This document shows positions 48,598 to 57,243 of a DNA stretch of 64,000 nt, piece by piece. Each line of letters starts with the position of its first letter. Position 1 is the first letter of the stretch. A program made the position numbers and the translations under genes. Source of the stretch: Candidatus Kryptobacter tengchongensis (GTDB lineage Bacteria > Bacteroidota > Ignavibacteria > Kryptoniales > Kryptoniaceae); NCBI GenBank assembly GCA_001485605.1, contig FAON01000010.1, positions 149,662 through 213,661 on the forward strand, read 5' to 3'. Under the pieces are notes generated by a model that had not been told where the DNA came from, did not search any database, and saw only the letters and a program-made list of their open reading frames with translations.

Positions 48598-49605
48598 ATG
48601 CCTGAATATGGAATTATTCTCCTGAACCTTGGCGGACCAGACTCAATTAAAAATGTTGAAAAATTTCTCTACAATCTGTTTTCTGACCCTGACATATTTA
48701 AATTTCCGCTTTCCCCAATGACTCAAAAATTTTTCGCTAAGCTGATTTCAAAACTTAGAGCAAAAAAAGTTGTAAAGTATTATAAGCAAATCGGGGGACG
48801 CTCGCCAATTTTAAGTTATACCCTTGTTCAAGCAAAACTCCTTGAAAAGAAACTTGAACCAACGCTTGATTGCAAAATTTATATCGGGATGAGATATTGG
48901 CGCCCATTTATAGATGAGGCACTTGAAAGAGCGCTCAAAGATAATGTTCAAAAAATTGTTCTTCTCCCACTTTACCCACAATATTCAACCACAACAACCG
49001 GTTCAAGCTTCAATGAGTTCTACCGAGCATTAAAAAAATTGAACATGAATGAAAAAAAGATAATCAAAATACGAAGTTATCCAGACGATGAAATTTATGT
49101 TAAGGCAATGGCTGAAAGAATTGAAGAAGCAATGGAAAATTTCAATGACGAGGATTTTAAAAGTTTCTCTATGATATTTAGCGCCCATAGCTTACCCGTC
49201 AAATTTATCCGAAATGGCGATCCATATCTTGAGGAAACAAAAAAATCCTACAATGCCATAATCAATTACCTTCGCAATAATTCCAAAAGAAAAGAAATTT
49301 ACAAAAACATAAAGACTGAGCTCTCCTTCCAAAGCAAAGTAGGACCAATCAAATGGCTTGAACCATCAACTATTGACATGATAAAAAAACTCGCAAACGA
49401 GGGAATTAAAAATATACTTGTCGTCCCGTTAAGCTTCGTTTCAGATAATATTGAAACGCTTTATGAACTCGGGATCTTTGTCAGAGATATCGCCATCAAA
49501 AATGGCGTTGAAAAGTATATGGTCGCTGAAGCCCTAAACGACTCAGAAACATTTTCTGAAGCTTTAAAAAACATAGTTTTGGAGGCAATTAAAAATGAAA
49601 AATAA
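48598..49605 (+). CDS. hemH: Ferrochelatase (haem synthesis)
   Basis: Inserts iron into a porphyrin, the final step of the protoporphyrin-dependent haem route. Features: GIILLNLGGPDSIKNVEKFLYNLF, the RSPILSYT segment, QYSTTTTGSSFNEF and FSAHSLPVKFI containing the catalytic His. Length 335. It starts 5 bp after the amidohydrolase gene and overlaps hemY by 11 bp. The nos cytochromes and cytochrome b need this haem supply. Confidence 0.93.
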   Translation: MPEYGIILLNLGGPDSIKNVEKFLYNLFSDPDIFKFPLSPMTQKFFAKLISKLRAKKVVKYYKQIGGRSPILSYTLVQAKLLEKKLEPTLDCKIYIGMRYWRPFIDEALERALKDNVQKIVLLPLYPQYSTTTTGSSFNEFYRALKKLNMNEKKIIKIRSYPDDEIYVKAMAERIEEAMENFNDEDFKSFSMIFSAHSLPVKFIRNGDPYLEETKKSYNAIINYLRNNSKRKEIYKNIKTELSFQSKVGPIKWLEPSTIDMIKKLANEGIKNILVVPLSFVSDNIETLYELGIFVRDIAIKNGVEKYMVAEALNDSETFSEALKNIVLEAIKNEK

Positions 49606-50980
49606 TGTAACAATCATCGGTGCCGGGATATCAGGACTTACAACTGCTTTCCTTCTTAAAAAGAACGGATTGAATATCACCGTCATTGAGGCGGAAAATG
49701 AAGTTGGCGGAACAATGAAAAGCAAAAGGATAAACGGATATCTTGTTGAAGCTGGACCAAACAGCGCCCTTGAAACAACACCTCTATTTAAACAAATAAT
49801 AGACGAAATTGGGCTTTCAAATGAGATGACCTACGCAAATGAAGCATCAAACAAAAGATACATTTTTAAAAATGGGAACTTATATCCACTCCCAATGAAA
49901 CCACAGGAATTTTTTAAATGCAAACTTTGGAGCTGGCGTGGGAAATTTCGCATAATGCTTGAACCATTTCACGGTCGTGCTAAAAACACAACAAATGACC
50001 CATTCTGGGAAGAAACCGTTGCACAATTTGTCAGAAGACGATTGGGGGAAGAATTTCTTGATTATACAATTAATCCCTTCGTCGCAGGCGTATATGCTGG
50101 TGACCCTGATAAACTCGGTGTTCGCTCTGCCTTCCCACGACTTTATGCACTTGAAGAAAAATATGGTGGTTTAATCATAGGAACAATAAAAGGCGCTAAA
50201 GAAAGAAAAAAGAGAGCTGAAAAATCAAAGGTTACAGCAAAAATGTTCTCATTTATCAACGGCATGGGAACTTTGCCAATTGGAATTGCAAATTATCTTG
50301 GTGATTTAGTTATAACAGGGGCAAGGGCTAAATCAATTAAAAAAGATGCATCTGGATATATTGTTGAATTTGAAAAAGATGGAAAAATTGAAAATATTCG
50401 TTCAGAGGTCGTTGTAATCTCAACGCCAGCTTATATCGCTGGGGAACTTATCAAAGGACTATCTGATAAACTTGAAGATGCGCTCAAACAGATTTATTAT
50501 CCACCTGTTGCTGAAATTGTTTTCGGTTATAAAAAAGAACAACTCGGGATTGAACCAGATGGCTTCGGGTTCCTCATACCAGAAAAAGAAAAAAGAAAAA
50601 TTCTTGGCACTTTGTGGAATTCAACCATATTCCCGCAAAGAGCTCCCGAGGGATATGTTGAATTTACCACATTTGTTGGTGGCGCAAGGCAACCTGAACT
50701 TGCCCTTAAAAGCGACGATGAATTAATAAAAATTGTAAGCGATGAACTTAAAGACATAATGAAAATCAACGGTGAGCCTGAATTTGTGTGGATCTCAAAA
50801 TGGGAAAAAGCAATACCACAGTATAATGTTGGACACTTGAAAATAATGGCTATGATAGATGAATTTGAGAATGAAAATTCCGGAATTTACCTATGTGCAA
50901 ATTATCGTGGTGGAATTTCGGTTGGGGATTGCGTTATGAGCGCAGAAAAAATTGCAAACAAAATTTTGAACAAAAGATGA
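49595..50980 (+). CDS. hemY: Protoporphyrinogen/coproporphyrinogen oxidase, HemY-type
   Basis: FAD enzyme that oxidises the porphyrinogen. FAD motif GAGISGLTTAFLLKK at residue 7, then EAGPNSALETTPLF, FVAGVYAGDPDKLGVRSAFP and the C-terminal YLCANYRGGISVGDCV. Length 461. GGAGG 9 nt upstream of the ATG. Whether it works in the protoporphyrin or coproporphyrin route is not decided by sequence alone. Overlaps the ptb start by ATGA. Confidence 0.92.
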   Translation: MKNNVTIIGAGISGLTTAFLLKKNGLNITVIEAENEVGGTMKSKRINGYLVEAGPNSALETTPLFKQIIDEIGLSNEMTYANEASNKRYIFKNGNLYPLPMKPQEFFKCKLWSWRGKFRIMLEPFHGRAKNTTNDPFWEETVAQFVRRRLGEEFLDYTINPFVAGVYAGDPDKLGVRSAFPRLYALEEKYGGLIIGTIKGAKERKKRAEKSKVTAKMFSFINGMGTLPIGIANYLGDLVITGARAKSIKKDASGYIVEFEKDGKIENIRSEVVVISTPAYIAGELIKGLSDKLEDALKQIYYPPVAEIVFGYKKEQLGIEPDGFGFLIPEKEKRKILGTLWNSTIFPQRAPEGYVEFTTFVGGARQPELALKSDDELIKIVSDELKDIMKINGEPEFVWISKWEKAIPQYNVGHLKIMAMIDEFENENSGIYLCANYRGGISVGDCVMSAEKIANKILNKR

Positions 50981-51882
50981 TAAAAAATTTTAGTGAACTT
51001 ATTGAAAAAGTAAAAGGAACATCAAGAACAATAGCAGTTGTATCCGCACATCAAGAAACAGCACTTCTGGCTGCGATTGAAGCAAAAAAACAGAAAATCG
51101 CCAATTCAATCTTAATAGGGGATTCAAAAAAAATAGCAGATTTCATTGACCAATTCGGTGAGGACCCAACAAGCTTTGAAATTATTGATGAGAAAGACCC
51201 TACAAAAGCAGTTGCCATCGGAACTTCATTTGTGAGAAATGGGGAAGCGCAGATAATTTTAAAGGGCAAGGTGGATACAACAACCTTGATGAAAGGCATT
51301 TTAAGTAAAGAGGCAGGACTGAGAACAGGAAAATTGTTGAGCGATGTTTTTGTTTTTGAATATCCAGAGAAAAATAGCGAATCAAAATTTGTTTTAATGT
51401 CGGATGGAGGCGTGGTCCTAAACCCAACACTTGAACAAAAAATAGAGATAATAAAAAATGCTGTTGAAGTCGCAAACAAACTCGGAATTGAAAACCCAAA
51501 AGTTGCCCTTCTATCTGCGACTGAACTTATAATTGAAGATCTAAAATCAACGACAGACGCTGTCAAAATAAAACAACTTAACACCGAAGGCAAAATAACC
51601 GGTTGTGTTATAGATGGTCCACTTGCACTTGACCTTGCAATTTCAGAAGAATCAGCATTTGAAAAGGGAATAAAATCAGAGGTTGCGGGAAAAGCTGATA
51701 TTTTGATAGTTCCAAATATAGAAAGCGGGAATATACTTGGAAAAAGTTTAACTTACTTCGCACATTACAAAATTGGTCATGTCATCATTGGTGCAAAAGC
51801 TCCGATTTTGATCCCCTCAAGATCGGATAAAATGGAAGCGAAATTAAATTCAATTGCACTTGGAGTTTTGATGACCTTATAA
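50977..51882 (+). CDS. ptb: Phosphate acyltransferase (phosphate butyryl/acetyltransferase)
   Basis: A 301-residue member of the PTA/PTB family that converts acyl-CoA to acyl phosphate. Typical features: ATTLMKGILSKEAGLR-like segment (KVDTTTLMKGIL), FVLMSDGGVVLNPTLEQK, GPLALDLAISEESA and PNIESGNILGKSLTYF. The ATG inside the hemY stop is chosen. No partner kinase is nearby, so acetate versus butyrate is open. Its TAA stop lies within a 13-bp direct repeat flanking an inserted element, so the gene's original terminator has been pushed 754 bp downstream. Confidence 0.87.
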   Translation: MIKNFSELIEKVKGTSRTIAVVSAHQETALLAAIEAKKQKIANSILIGDSKKIADFIDQFGEDPTSFEIIDEKDPTKAVAIGTSFVRNGEAQIILKGKVDTTTLMKGILSKEAGLRTGKLLSDVFVFEYPEKNSESKFVLMSDGGVVLNPTLEQKIEIIKNAVEVANKLGIENPKVALLSATELIIEDLKSTTDAVKIKQLNTEGKITGCVIDGPLALDLAISEESAFEKGIKSEVAGKADILIVPNIESGNILGKSLTYFAHYKIGHVIIGAKAPILIPSRSDKMEAKLNSIALGVLMTL

Positions 51883-51888
51883 AATTAT
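51876..51888 (+). repeat. Left copy of 13-bp direct repeat (probable target duplication)
   Basis: CTTATAAAATTAT, containing the ptb stop codon, identical to 52644-52656 at the other end of the element. Confidence 0.75.
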
Positions 51889-51889
51889 T

Positions 51890-52041
51890 AGGCTGTGTCG
51901 TAATTAGCTAAAATTAGCTATTTTGCTCTTTAACGGGCAGGTTATAGAATGAAAAATTACATTAAAATAAGTATTTAGTTAGCATAGTCAGATATAATCT
52001 TGAAGATTTTACCGATGATAAAAGGGATTATGACGCAGCCT
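51890..52041. repeat. Sub-element A, small TIR copy
   Basis: Begins AGGCTGTGTCGTAAT and ends ATTATGACGCAGCCT (13 of 15 bases match as inverted repeat). Its right part (51926-52041) is homologous to 52547-52643, sharing GACGGGCA/AACGGGCA, GGTTATAG, GATTTTAC and GATGATAAA blocks with one ~20-bp gap. Confidence 0.65.
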
Positions 52042-52075
52042 CTGAGTTTTAGAGAGGGGTTAAAGAAATCTTTTT

Positions 52076-52545
52076 AACTCACCCCCTTTAAGTTCCCCCT
52101 CTCTATAAATATAGAGAGGGGGTTAGGGGGTGAGTCAATTCCCTCTCTAAATTTTTAGAGAGGGGGCAGGAGTGAGTCAATTTTTTTTCTCACCTCCTTC
52201 AATTCCCCCTCTCTAAATTTTAGAGCGGGGGTCAGGGGGTGAGTCAATCTCTTCACTTTTCCTCTAATTTTAGAGAGGAAGCAGAGGCTGTGTCATTCCA
52301 ATGAACCACCTCATGACAGGGGCGAAATCCCGAAATCGCAAAGTAATACAATTGAGGCAATTTCAAAAATCAGTTTTCAACTCACCCCCTTTAAGTTCCC
52401 CCTCTCTATAAATATAGAAGGGGGTCAGGGGGTGAGTCAACCTTTTAATTCCCCCTCTCTAAGTTTTTAGAAAGGGGGATAGAGGGTGAGTCAATTTTTA
52501 TTCCCCCCTCTCTATTTATAGAGAGGGGGTTAGGGGGTAAGTCAA
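52076..52545. repeat. Array of seven GC-rich hairpin repeats
   Basis: Units of about 45-60 bp built on CCCCCTCTCTA...TAGAGAGGGGG, several framed by CTCACCCCCT and AGGGGGTGAGTCAA. Clear units at 52080-52138, 52139-52180, 52189-52247, 52259-52280, 52380-52440, 52445-52494 and 52498-52545. The first and fifth are nearly identical (52095-52122 stem is a perfect 12-bp hairpin). Such units could fold singly or pair with each other. Not CRISPR: units vary in length and are palindromic. Confidence 0.75.
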
Positions 52546-52643
52546 CCTCTTTTGACGGGCAAGTTATAGGAATGAAAAGTTAAGCAAATCATATATAATG
52601 TGTTAAGATTTTACTGATGATAAAGGAGGTTATGACACAGCCT
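52285..52643. repeat. Sub-element B with the same ends
   Basis: Begins AGGCTGTGTCATT and ends TTATGACACAGCCT; contains three of the hairpin repeats. The right end is the diverged twin of sub-element A's right end, so the composite probably arose by nested or repeated insertion. Confidence 0.6.
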
Positions 52644-52656
52644 CTTATAAAATTAT
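52644..52656 (+). repeat. Right copy of 13-bp direct repeat
   Basis: CTTATAAAATTAT, identical to 51876-51888. It joins straight to the GC terminator hairpin that originally followed ptb. Confidence 0.75.
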
Positions 52657-52674
52657 GGGCGGAGAAACCCGCCC
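52657..52674. terminator. Displaced ptb / fmdB terminator
   Basis: Stem GGGCGG / CCGCCC with a short loop just past the right repeat copy. It lies between convergent genes and has A/T-rich flanks. Confidence 0.65.
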
Positions 52675-52691
52675 CTGAAGATCATCTTTAT

Positions 52692-52943
52692 TTACTGCTC
52701 GGATTTCTCAGATTTTGTTTCTGACTTTGTTTCGGAGTTTGACCTGTTTTTTGATGAATTTCCACGTTTATAATCGGTTATGTAGAAACCTGAACCTTTA
52801 AAAATTAATCCAATTCCACCACTTATTACCTTCCTTACGCTGCCTCCACATTTGGGGCAAATTTTGACCGGTTCATCATTTATGCTCTGAAATTCCTCAA
52901 AGATATAACCACAGTTATCACATTTGTACTCATAGGTTGGCAT
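52692..52943 (-). CDS. FmdB-family zinc-ribbon protein
   Basis: An 83-residue protein with the FmdB pattern [17 protein letters not shown] and [15 protein letters not shown] (two CxxC pairs, C8-C11 and C29-C32), and a Ser/Lys/Glu-rich tail. Likely a putative regulatory or ribosome-linked zinc protein. AGGTGAAGGG ribosome site upstream. Stands alone between the repeat element and aspC. Confidence 0.88.
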   Translation of the reverse strand: MPTYEYKCDNCGYIFEEFQSINDEPVKICPKCGGSVRKVISGGIGLIFKGSGFYITDYKRGNSSKNRSNSETKSETKSEKSEQ

Positions 52944-53033
52944 AGCCTTTTCCCTTCACCTCCTTTTGTTTTTGATTTGTTTTCTTTAACAACGAAGAAC
53001 ACAAAATAAAATTAAAAAACAAATTTCAAATTT

Positions 53034-54230
53034 TCAATCTCCCAACTTTTCAATTGCTCGTTTGAATCTCTCAATTCCCTTCATCAAATCCTCCATTGAG
53101 GCAGCGAATGAAATCCTTACGCATTCATCCATACCAAACGCATCTCCTGGGATTATAGCGAGTTTTTCTTCTTTTAAAAGAAACTCACAAAAATCATTTG
53201 AATTTTTTATAACCATGCCATTATAATTTTTACCATAGTAAGCAGAAACTTTCGGAAACACATAAAATGCCCCAGAAGGAACCAAGATCTCAATCCCTGG
53301 AATTTGCTTAAGTTCTGAACAGATAAAATCTCGCCTTATTTTGAACTCATTAACCATCCTTTTCACCGGTTCTTGTGTGCCTGTTAGTGCAGCAAGTGCT
53401 GCTTTTTGAGAAATTGAACTCGCATTTGAGGTCATTTGACCCTGAACCTTATTCGCAAGTTTAACTATTTCCTCGTTAGCCCCAAGATAGCCAATTCTCC
53501 ATCCCGTCATAGCATATGCCTTTGAGACACCATTGACAGTTATAACGAGGTCTTTTAACTCTTTGATTGAAGCCATGCTGAAATGTTTACCCTCATAAAG
53601 TATTTTCTCATAGATCTCATCAGAAATCACAAAGATATTTTTCTCATACACAACCTCAGCAATTTTTTTTATCTCATCCTCGGTATAAACCGCTCCCGTT
53701 GGGTTTGAGGGTGAGTTGAAGATCAAAGCTTTGGTTTTTTTAGTTATTACCTCCCTAAGTTGCTCAGGTGTTATTTTAAAATTTGTTCTCAAGTCAGTTT
53801 TTAAAATAACTGGCTTAGCATCAACTACCGCAACCATTGCGGGATAACTCACCCAATACGGAGCTGGAATTATCACCTCATCGCCGGGGTTACATATCGC
53901 CTGCAAAGCGTTGAAAATTGAATGTTTTGCCCCATTTGATACAAGTATTTCACTTGGTTTATAATCAATGTTGTTATCGCGACGAAATTTTTCAATGATT
54001 GCATTTATTAATTCAGGTATTCCTTGATTTTGGGTGTATTTTGTAAAATTTTCCTTTATTGCTTGAATTGCCGCTTCTTTTATATGCTCGGGGGTTGGGA
54101 AATCAGGTTCCCCCGCACTTAAAGAAACGACATCAATCCCTTGTGCCTTCATATTTTTTGCAATCGCAGAAATGCGAAGGGTTTCAGACTCAGGCAGGTT
54201 AAGTATTTTTTCAGAAAGTCTTGGCATCAT
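53034..54230 (-). CDS. aspC: Aspartate aminotransferase, class I PLP
   Basis: Transfers amino groups between aspartate/other donors and 2-oxoglutarate. 398 residues of the AspC class Ib fold: SLSAGEPDFPTPEHIKEAA, NGAKHSIFNALQAI, SNPTGAVY, VNGVSKAYAMTGWRIGYLGA containing the PLP lysine, and a C-terminal CVRISFAAS arginine segment. Prephenate or aromatic transamination is possible given the group. Stop overlaps coaD (ATGA). Confidence 0.9.
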   Translation of the reverse strand: MMPRLSEKILNLPESETLRISAIAKNMKAQGIDVVSLSAGEPDFPTPEHIKEAAIQAIKENFTKYTQNQGIPELINAIIEKFRRDNNIDYKPSEILVSNGAKHSIFNALQAICNPGDEVIIPAPYWVSYPAMVAVVDAKPVILKTDLRTNFKITPEQLREVITKKTKALIFNSPSNPTGAVYTEDEIKKIAEVVYEKNIFVISDEIYEKILYEGKHFSMASIKELKDLVITVNGVSKAYAMTGWRIGYLGANEEIVKLANKVQGQMTSNASSISQKAALAALTGTQEPVKRMVNEFKIRRDFICSELKQIPGIEILVPSGAFYVFPKVSAYYGKNYNGMVIKNSNDFCEFLLKEEKLAIIPGDAFGMDECVRISFAASMEDLMKGIERFKRAIEKLGD

Positions 54231-54730
54231 GTTCTCCTTCTCAAGTTTCGTTTCTGCTTGAATTTTTCCTTTAACATTTTTTCAACTATTTTTGGAACAA
54301 AATTGCTGACATCGCCACCAAAAGAAGCTATCTCACGAACTATCGTTGAGTTTAGGTAAGTGTATTTTTCGTGGGGAACGAGAAAAACAGTAGTTATATC
54401 ACAAATTTTTCTGTTCATCAAAGCCATTTGAAATTCATATTCAAAATCCGAAACCGCACGTAGCCCCCTGATTATCGCAACAGCGTTTTTCATTTTTGCG
54501 TAATCTACCAGAAGACCGTCAAAACTATCCACTTCAACATTGTCAAATTTTTTGACAACTTCTTTGATCATTTTAATTCTTTCTTCAACGCTAAAGAGAG
54601 GAGTTTTTGCAACATTTTTGGCAACCGTTACGATAACCTTATCAAATAATCTGGATGCCCGCTCTATCACATCAATATGTCCATTAGTTATCGGGTCAAA
54701 TGTCCCGGGGTAAATTGCAATTCTTTTCAT
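54227..54730 (-). CDS. coaD: Phosphopantetheine adenylyltransferase
   Basis: Penultimate step of coenzyme A synthesis. 167 residues with AIYPGTFDPITNGHIDVIERAS (the HxGH motif), RGLRAVSDFEYE and STIVREIASFGGDVS. Full family length. Overlaps aspC by 4 bp and follows rsmD by 6 bp; rsmD-coaD pairing is common. Confidence 0.96.
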   Translation of the reverse strand: MKRIAIYPGTFDPITNGHIDVIERASRLFDKVIVTVAKNVAKTPLFSVEERIKMIKEVVKKFDNVEVDSFDGLLVDYAKMKNAVAIIRGLRAVSDFEYEFQMALMNRKICDITTVFLVPHEKYTYLNSTIVREIASFGGDVSNFVPKIVEKMLKEKFKQKRNLRRRT

Positions 54731-54736
54731 AATGTT

Positions 54737-55291
54737 TCACTCCTTATATTTAAAAATTGTGAGTGCTGTTTTCCCAAATTCCCTCCTCGTATCAATTTCA
54801 AATGGGGTTGTCTCAGGGGTGAAAACAATCCTTGAATCATGCTCAAGCGAAAAATAACCAATCTCACTTAAAAGCTTTCTCTCCCAAATTTTATTAACAA
54901 GTTCATCAAGATGCGAATACGCATATGGCGGGTCAGCGAAAATGAGGTCAAATTTTTCAGTTGAATATTCAACAAAACTTAAAGCGTCATTATTTACCGT
55001 TAAAATTTTATCAGAACAACCCAATATCTGCGCGTTTTCTTTTATCACATCCAAAGCTCTCCGATAATTATCAACAAAGACAACTCTTTCAGCACCTCTG
55101 CTCAATGCTTCAAATCCAAGCGCACCCGTTCCAGCGAACAAATCAAGGACAACAAGATTTTCAAAATTAATCCTGCTTGAAAGAATGTTAAAAAGCGTTT
55201 CCTTCACCCTGTCTGAAGTTGGTCTTATATCATCTCCTTTTAAAATTTTCAACGAACGCCCCTTATATTTCCCGGTAATTATTCTGACCAT
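54737..55291 (-). CDS. rsmD: 16S rRNA (guanine-966 N2) methyltransferase
   Basis: Methylates G966 of 16S rRNA. 184 residues: GKYKGRSLKILKG start, RPTSDRVKETLFNIL, SAM motif LDLFAGTGALGFEALSRGA and the catalytic LIFADPPY. Lies just upstream of coaD. Confidence 0.94.
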   Translation of the reverse strand: MVRIITGKYKGRSLKILKGDDIRPTSDRVKETLFNILSSRINFENLVVLDLFAGTGALGFEALSRGAERVVFVDNYRRALDVIKENAQILGCSDKILTVNNDALSFVEYSTEKFDLIFADPPYAYSHLDELVNKIWERKLLSEIGYFSLEHDSRIVFTPETTPFEIDTRREFGKTALTIFKYKE

Positions 55292-56160
55292 AACATCCTG
55301 AAGGCAAGCCCTATATTTGGTGCAAAAATTGACGCAACCTCAGGTTTGACTTTCAAATCAAGAAATAACGGCGAATCAAACGGATTCAAAACTACAAATC
55401 TGCTTCCAAGCATCTCACTTATAAAATCAATCATATCTTTATCAACTACTTCACCATAAAAAACAAATTTCTCAAACCCAGCAGAGACATTGTCATTTAC
55501 CAGCTTTATCACAAAATATCTCAAATCCGATTCATTGTTGACTAAATAATAAAAATACCTCTGAAACTCGTAATTCCTAAAAACGCTAACGTCAATCCTG
55601 CCCTTTTTTAATCCAGCAAGGATAAAATCCTTGTAAAAATACCTTGAACGCACAGAACTTATCCTTTCCCTTAAGCAATTTTCAGCAGAAAAGTGGTCAA
55701 TATCAATTATCTGGATCTTCAAATTAAGTTTATCAGCTATTGCCCTTAAAAAGGAAATTATTTCCTTTCTTACAGCTACGATAAGCATTTTTTGCACTTT
55801 TCCGCTACCAAACTTATAACCTCTCAACGCAAAATTTTGCGCAGATTCATCTGGGAAATACTGTGAAATCTCCCAAAGCAAATGCTCATTTAAATCTTGC
55901 TCTGATAAATTTGCATCAATAGGGATGATATTTAAAAATACAAATTCGGTGTCAAGGCAAAATGAAAGCTTTGTAAATTTTTCGCTTATGTTTATGGATG
56001 AAGAAATAATGTGTGCTATTTTACCAGCTTCTTCAGAAGAAAACGAGCTAAGATTAAATTGATGACTTAAAGTTTTTTTTAAAACCAGCTTTTTTGAAAG
56101 TTCCTCGGTTTCAACTACATCAACCCGCTCCTTTCCCAATTTTACAGTTATGAATATCAT
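55279..56160 (-). CDS. PilM-like ATPase-fold protein (tentative)
   Basis: A 293-residue protein with the length and alternating alpha/beta pattern of actin-fold PilM/GspL-cytoplasmic proteins (HLLWEISQYFPDE, MLIVAVRKEIISFL, IDIDHFSAENCL, NIGLAFRMLW near the end). It follows a pseudopilin-like gene by zero spacing and overlaps rsmD by 13 bp. PilN/PilO/PilQ are not adjacent. Name is tentative; the protein seems real. Confidence 0.6.
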   Translation of the reverse strand: MIFITVKLGKERVDVVETEELSKKLVLKKTLSHQFNLSSFSSEEAGKIAHIISSSINISEKFTKLSFCLDTEFVFLNIIPIDANLSEQDLNEHLLWEISQYFPDESAQNFALRGYKFGSGKVQKMLIVAVRKEIISFLRAIADKLNLKIQIIDIDHFSAENCLRERISSVRSRYFYKDFILAGLKKGRIDVSVFRNYEFQRYFYYLVNNESDLRYFVIKLVNDNVSAGFEKFVFYGEVVDKDMIDFISEMLGSRFVVLNPFDSPLFLDLKVKPEVASIFAPNIGLAFRMLWSE

Positions 56161-56601
56161 TTATTCCCAAGATACTTTATTCACATCCTCCGGTTTTTCC
56201 TTTGAGCCGATCATTCCATGACCATACGGACACTCAACCCAGTAATATTTACCAAGCGAATCTGCACCAATTATGTAAGGTTGATTTAATTTTGGACAAC
56301 GACGAAGTGAATCAGGATTGAATTTTTCTGTTGCTGTTGAAAAGAAAAGCGAATCAGGCAAATTTTTAACCTTTATAAATGTAATGAGTGAATCAATATT
56401 CCCAGTATACTTCCCATATTCATCAAAGTATCTAAGTTCCGCCTGTCGTATGTTTTTCATTCTGAACCTGCATACTTTCCTCAATTCTTCTTCCGCTCTG
56501 ATCTTCATCGCAGGGTCGTAAATCGTATAAACTAAAACGCCGATCAGAACAATTATCAAAATCTCAAGTATGATTGAACCTTTTGCTTTTACCTGTGGCA
56601 T
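56161..56601 (-). CDS. Type IV pilin-like / pseudopilin protein
   Basis: A 146-residue protein with a pilin-type N-terminal hydrophobic helix (GSIILEILIIVLIGVLVYTIYD, E13 at the +5-like position) and a periplasmic helix with an LRYFDEYGKYTGNIDSLI segment as in type II secretion and type IV pilus minor pilins. A standard GFTLIE prepilin motif is not intact, so processing is uncertain. Between comEA and the PilM-like gene. Confidence 0.65.
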   Translation of the reverse strand: MPQVKAKGSIILEILIIVLIGVLVYTIYDPAMKIRAEEELRKVCRFRMKNIRQAELRYFDEYGKYTGNIDSLITFIKVKNLPDSLFFSTATEKFNPDSLRRCPKLNQPYIIGADSLGKYYWVECPYGHGMIGSKEKPEDVNKVSWE

Positions 56602-56620
56602 TTATTTTCTCCCTTTGTTT

Positions 56621-57091
56621 TTAGTTTGTTGTTAAATAACTTTTTATCTTCTCAAACTTCTTCTGCCCTATTCCTTTGACATTCATTATATCCTCAATTC
56701 TTTTAAACTTCCCATAAATTTCTCTATGTTTAATTATCTGCTCAGCTGTCTTTTCACCGATCCCGGGAATTTTCATCAGGTCCTCTTTCGCAGCTGTGTT
56801 TATATTTACCTTAAATGGCACAAAACCAGAGTTTAAATTTGATGATTTTTCATCGGAAGCCTGAACCGTTGGGGATACGACTTTTTCAATCTCCGTTGAT
56901 CTTTTTTCAAACTCTTTATCAAAAACAGAATAGTCAAATTTCCCAGATTTACCTCCGGAAACACTGCCATGTGTAATTTTTATGACGATTCCAAAAGCAA
57001 AAGCAAAAATTAAAAACCAAAAAACAACGCTCTCAGATTTTGTTAAACCAATCGCATCGTTTATTTTTTTAAAAAAACTCCTCAATTTCAA
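56621..57091 (-). CDS. ComEA-like helix-hairpin-helix DNA-binding protein
   Basis: A 156-residue protein with one N-terminal membrane anchor (about 22-42) and a C-terminal ComEA domain with two HhH motifs: NINTAAKEDLMKIPGIGEKTAEQII and FKRIEDIMNVKGIGQKKFEKI. ComEA binds DNA in the periplasm during natural transformation. With the pilin-like and PilM-like neighbours this suggests a DNA-uptake function. The start is TTG, uncertain. Confidence 0.82.
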   Translation of the reverse strand: MKLRSFFKKINDAIGLTKSESVVFWFLIFAFAFGIVIKITHGSVSGGKSGKFDYSVFDKEFEKRSTEIEKVVSPTVQASDEKSSNLNSGFVPFKVNINTAAKEDLMKIPGIGEKTAEQIIKHREIYGKFKRIEDIMNVKGIGQKKFEKIKSYLTTN

Positions 57092-57243
57092 ACCTTGTGT
57101 AAATTTTACTCTTCAAATTTAAAAAAATATCTCAACTTTATCAAGAATCTTCTCCCGGTCCCAAATACGACTAAAAGTTCGTTTTAATTCTCGTCCCAAA
57201 TTTTTAAATTTATTCAGCCGAAAACAAAAAATGATCAAAATCT

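Larger units (their letters stand above)
51890..52643. mobile_element. Non-autonomous TIR element (MITE-like), 754 bp
   Basis: Ends are AGGCTGTGTC and GACACAGCCT, perfect 10-bp terminal inverted repeats, flanked by a 13-bp direct repeat. It has no coding frame of note. Inside are a shorter element-like copy (51890-52041), a second set of the same ends starting at 52285, and seven short hairpin repeats. It explains the whole 809-bp non-coding gap. Same TIR core as the trxB terminator hairpin. No transposase is in the window, so movement would be in trans; a 13-bp duplication is within the range known for IS4-type elements. Confidence 0.7.

Noticed and set aside
52076..52545. Repeat cluster resembling a CRISPR array
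   Set aside because: Units differ in length and sequence, are palindromic, have no uniform spacers, and no cas gene is near.
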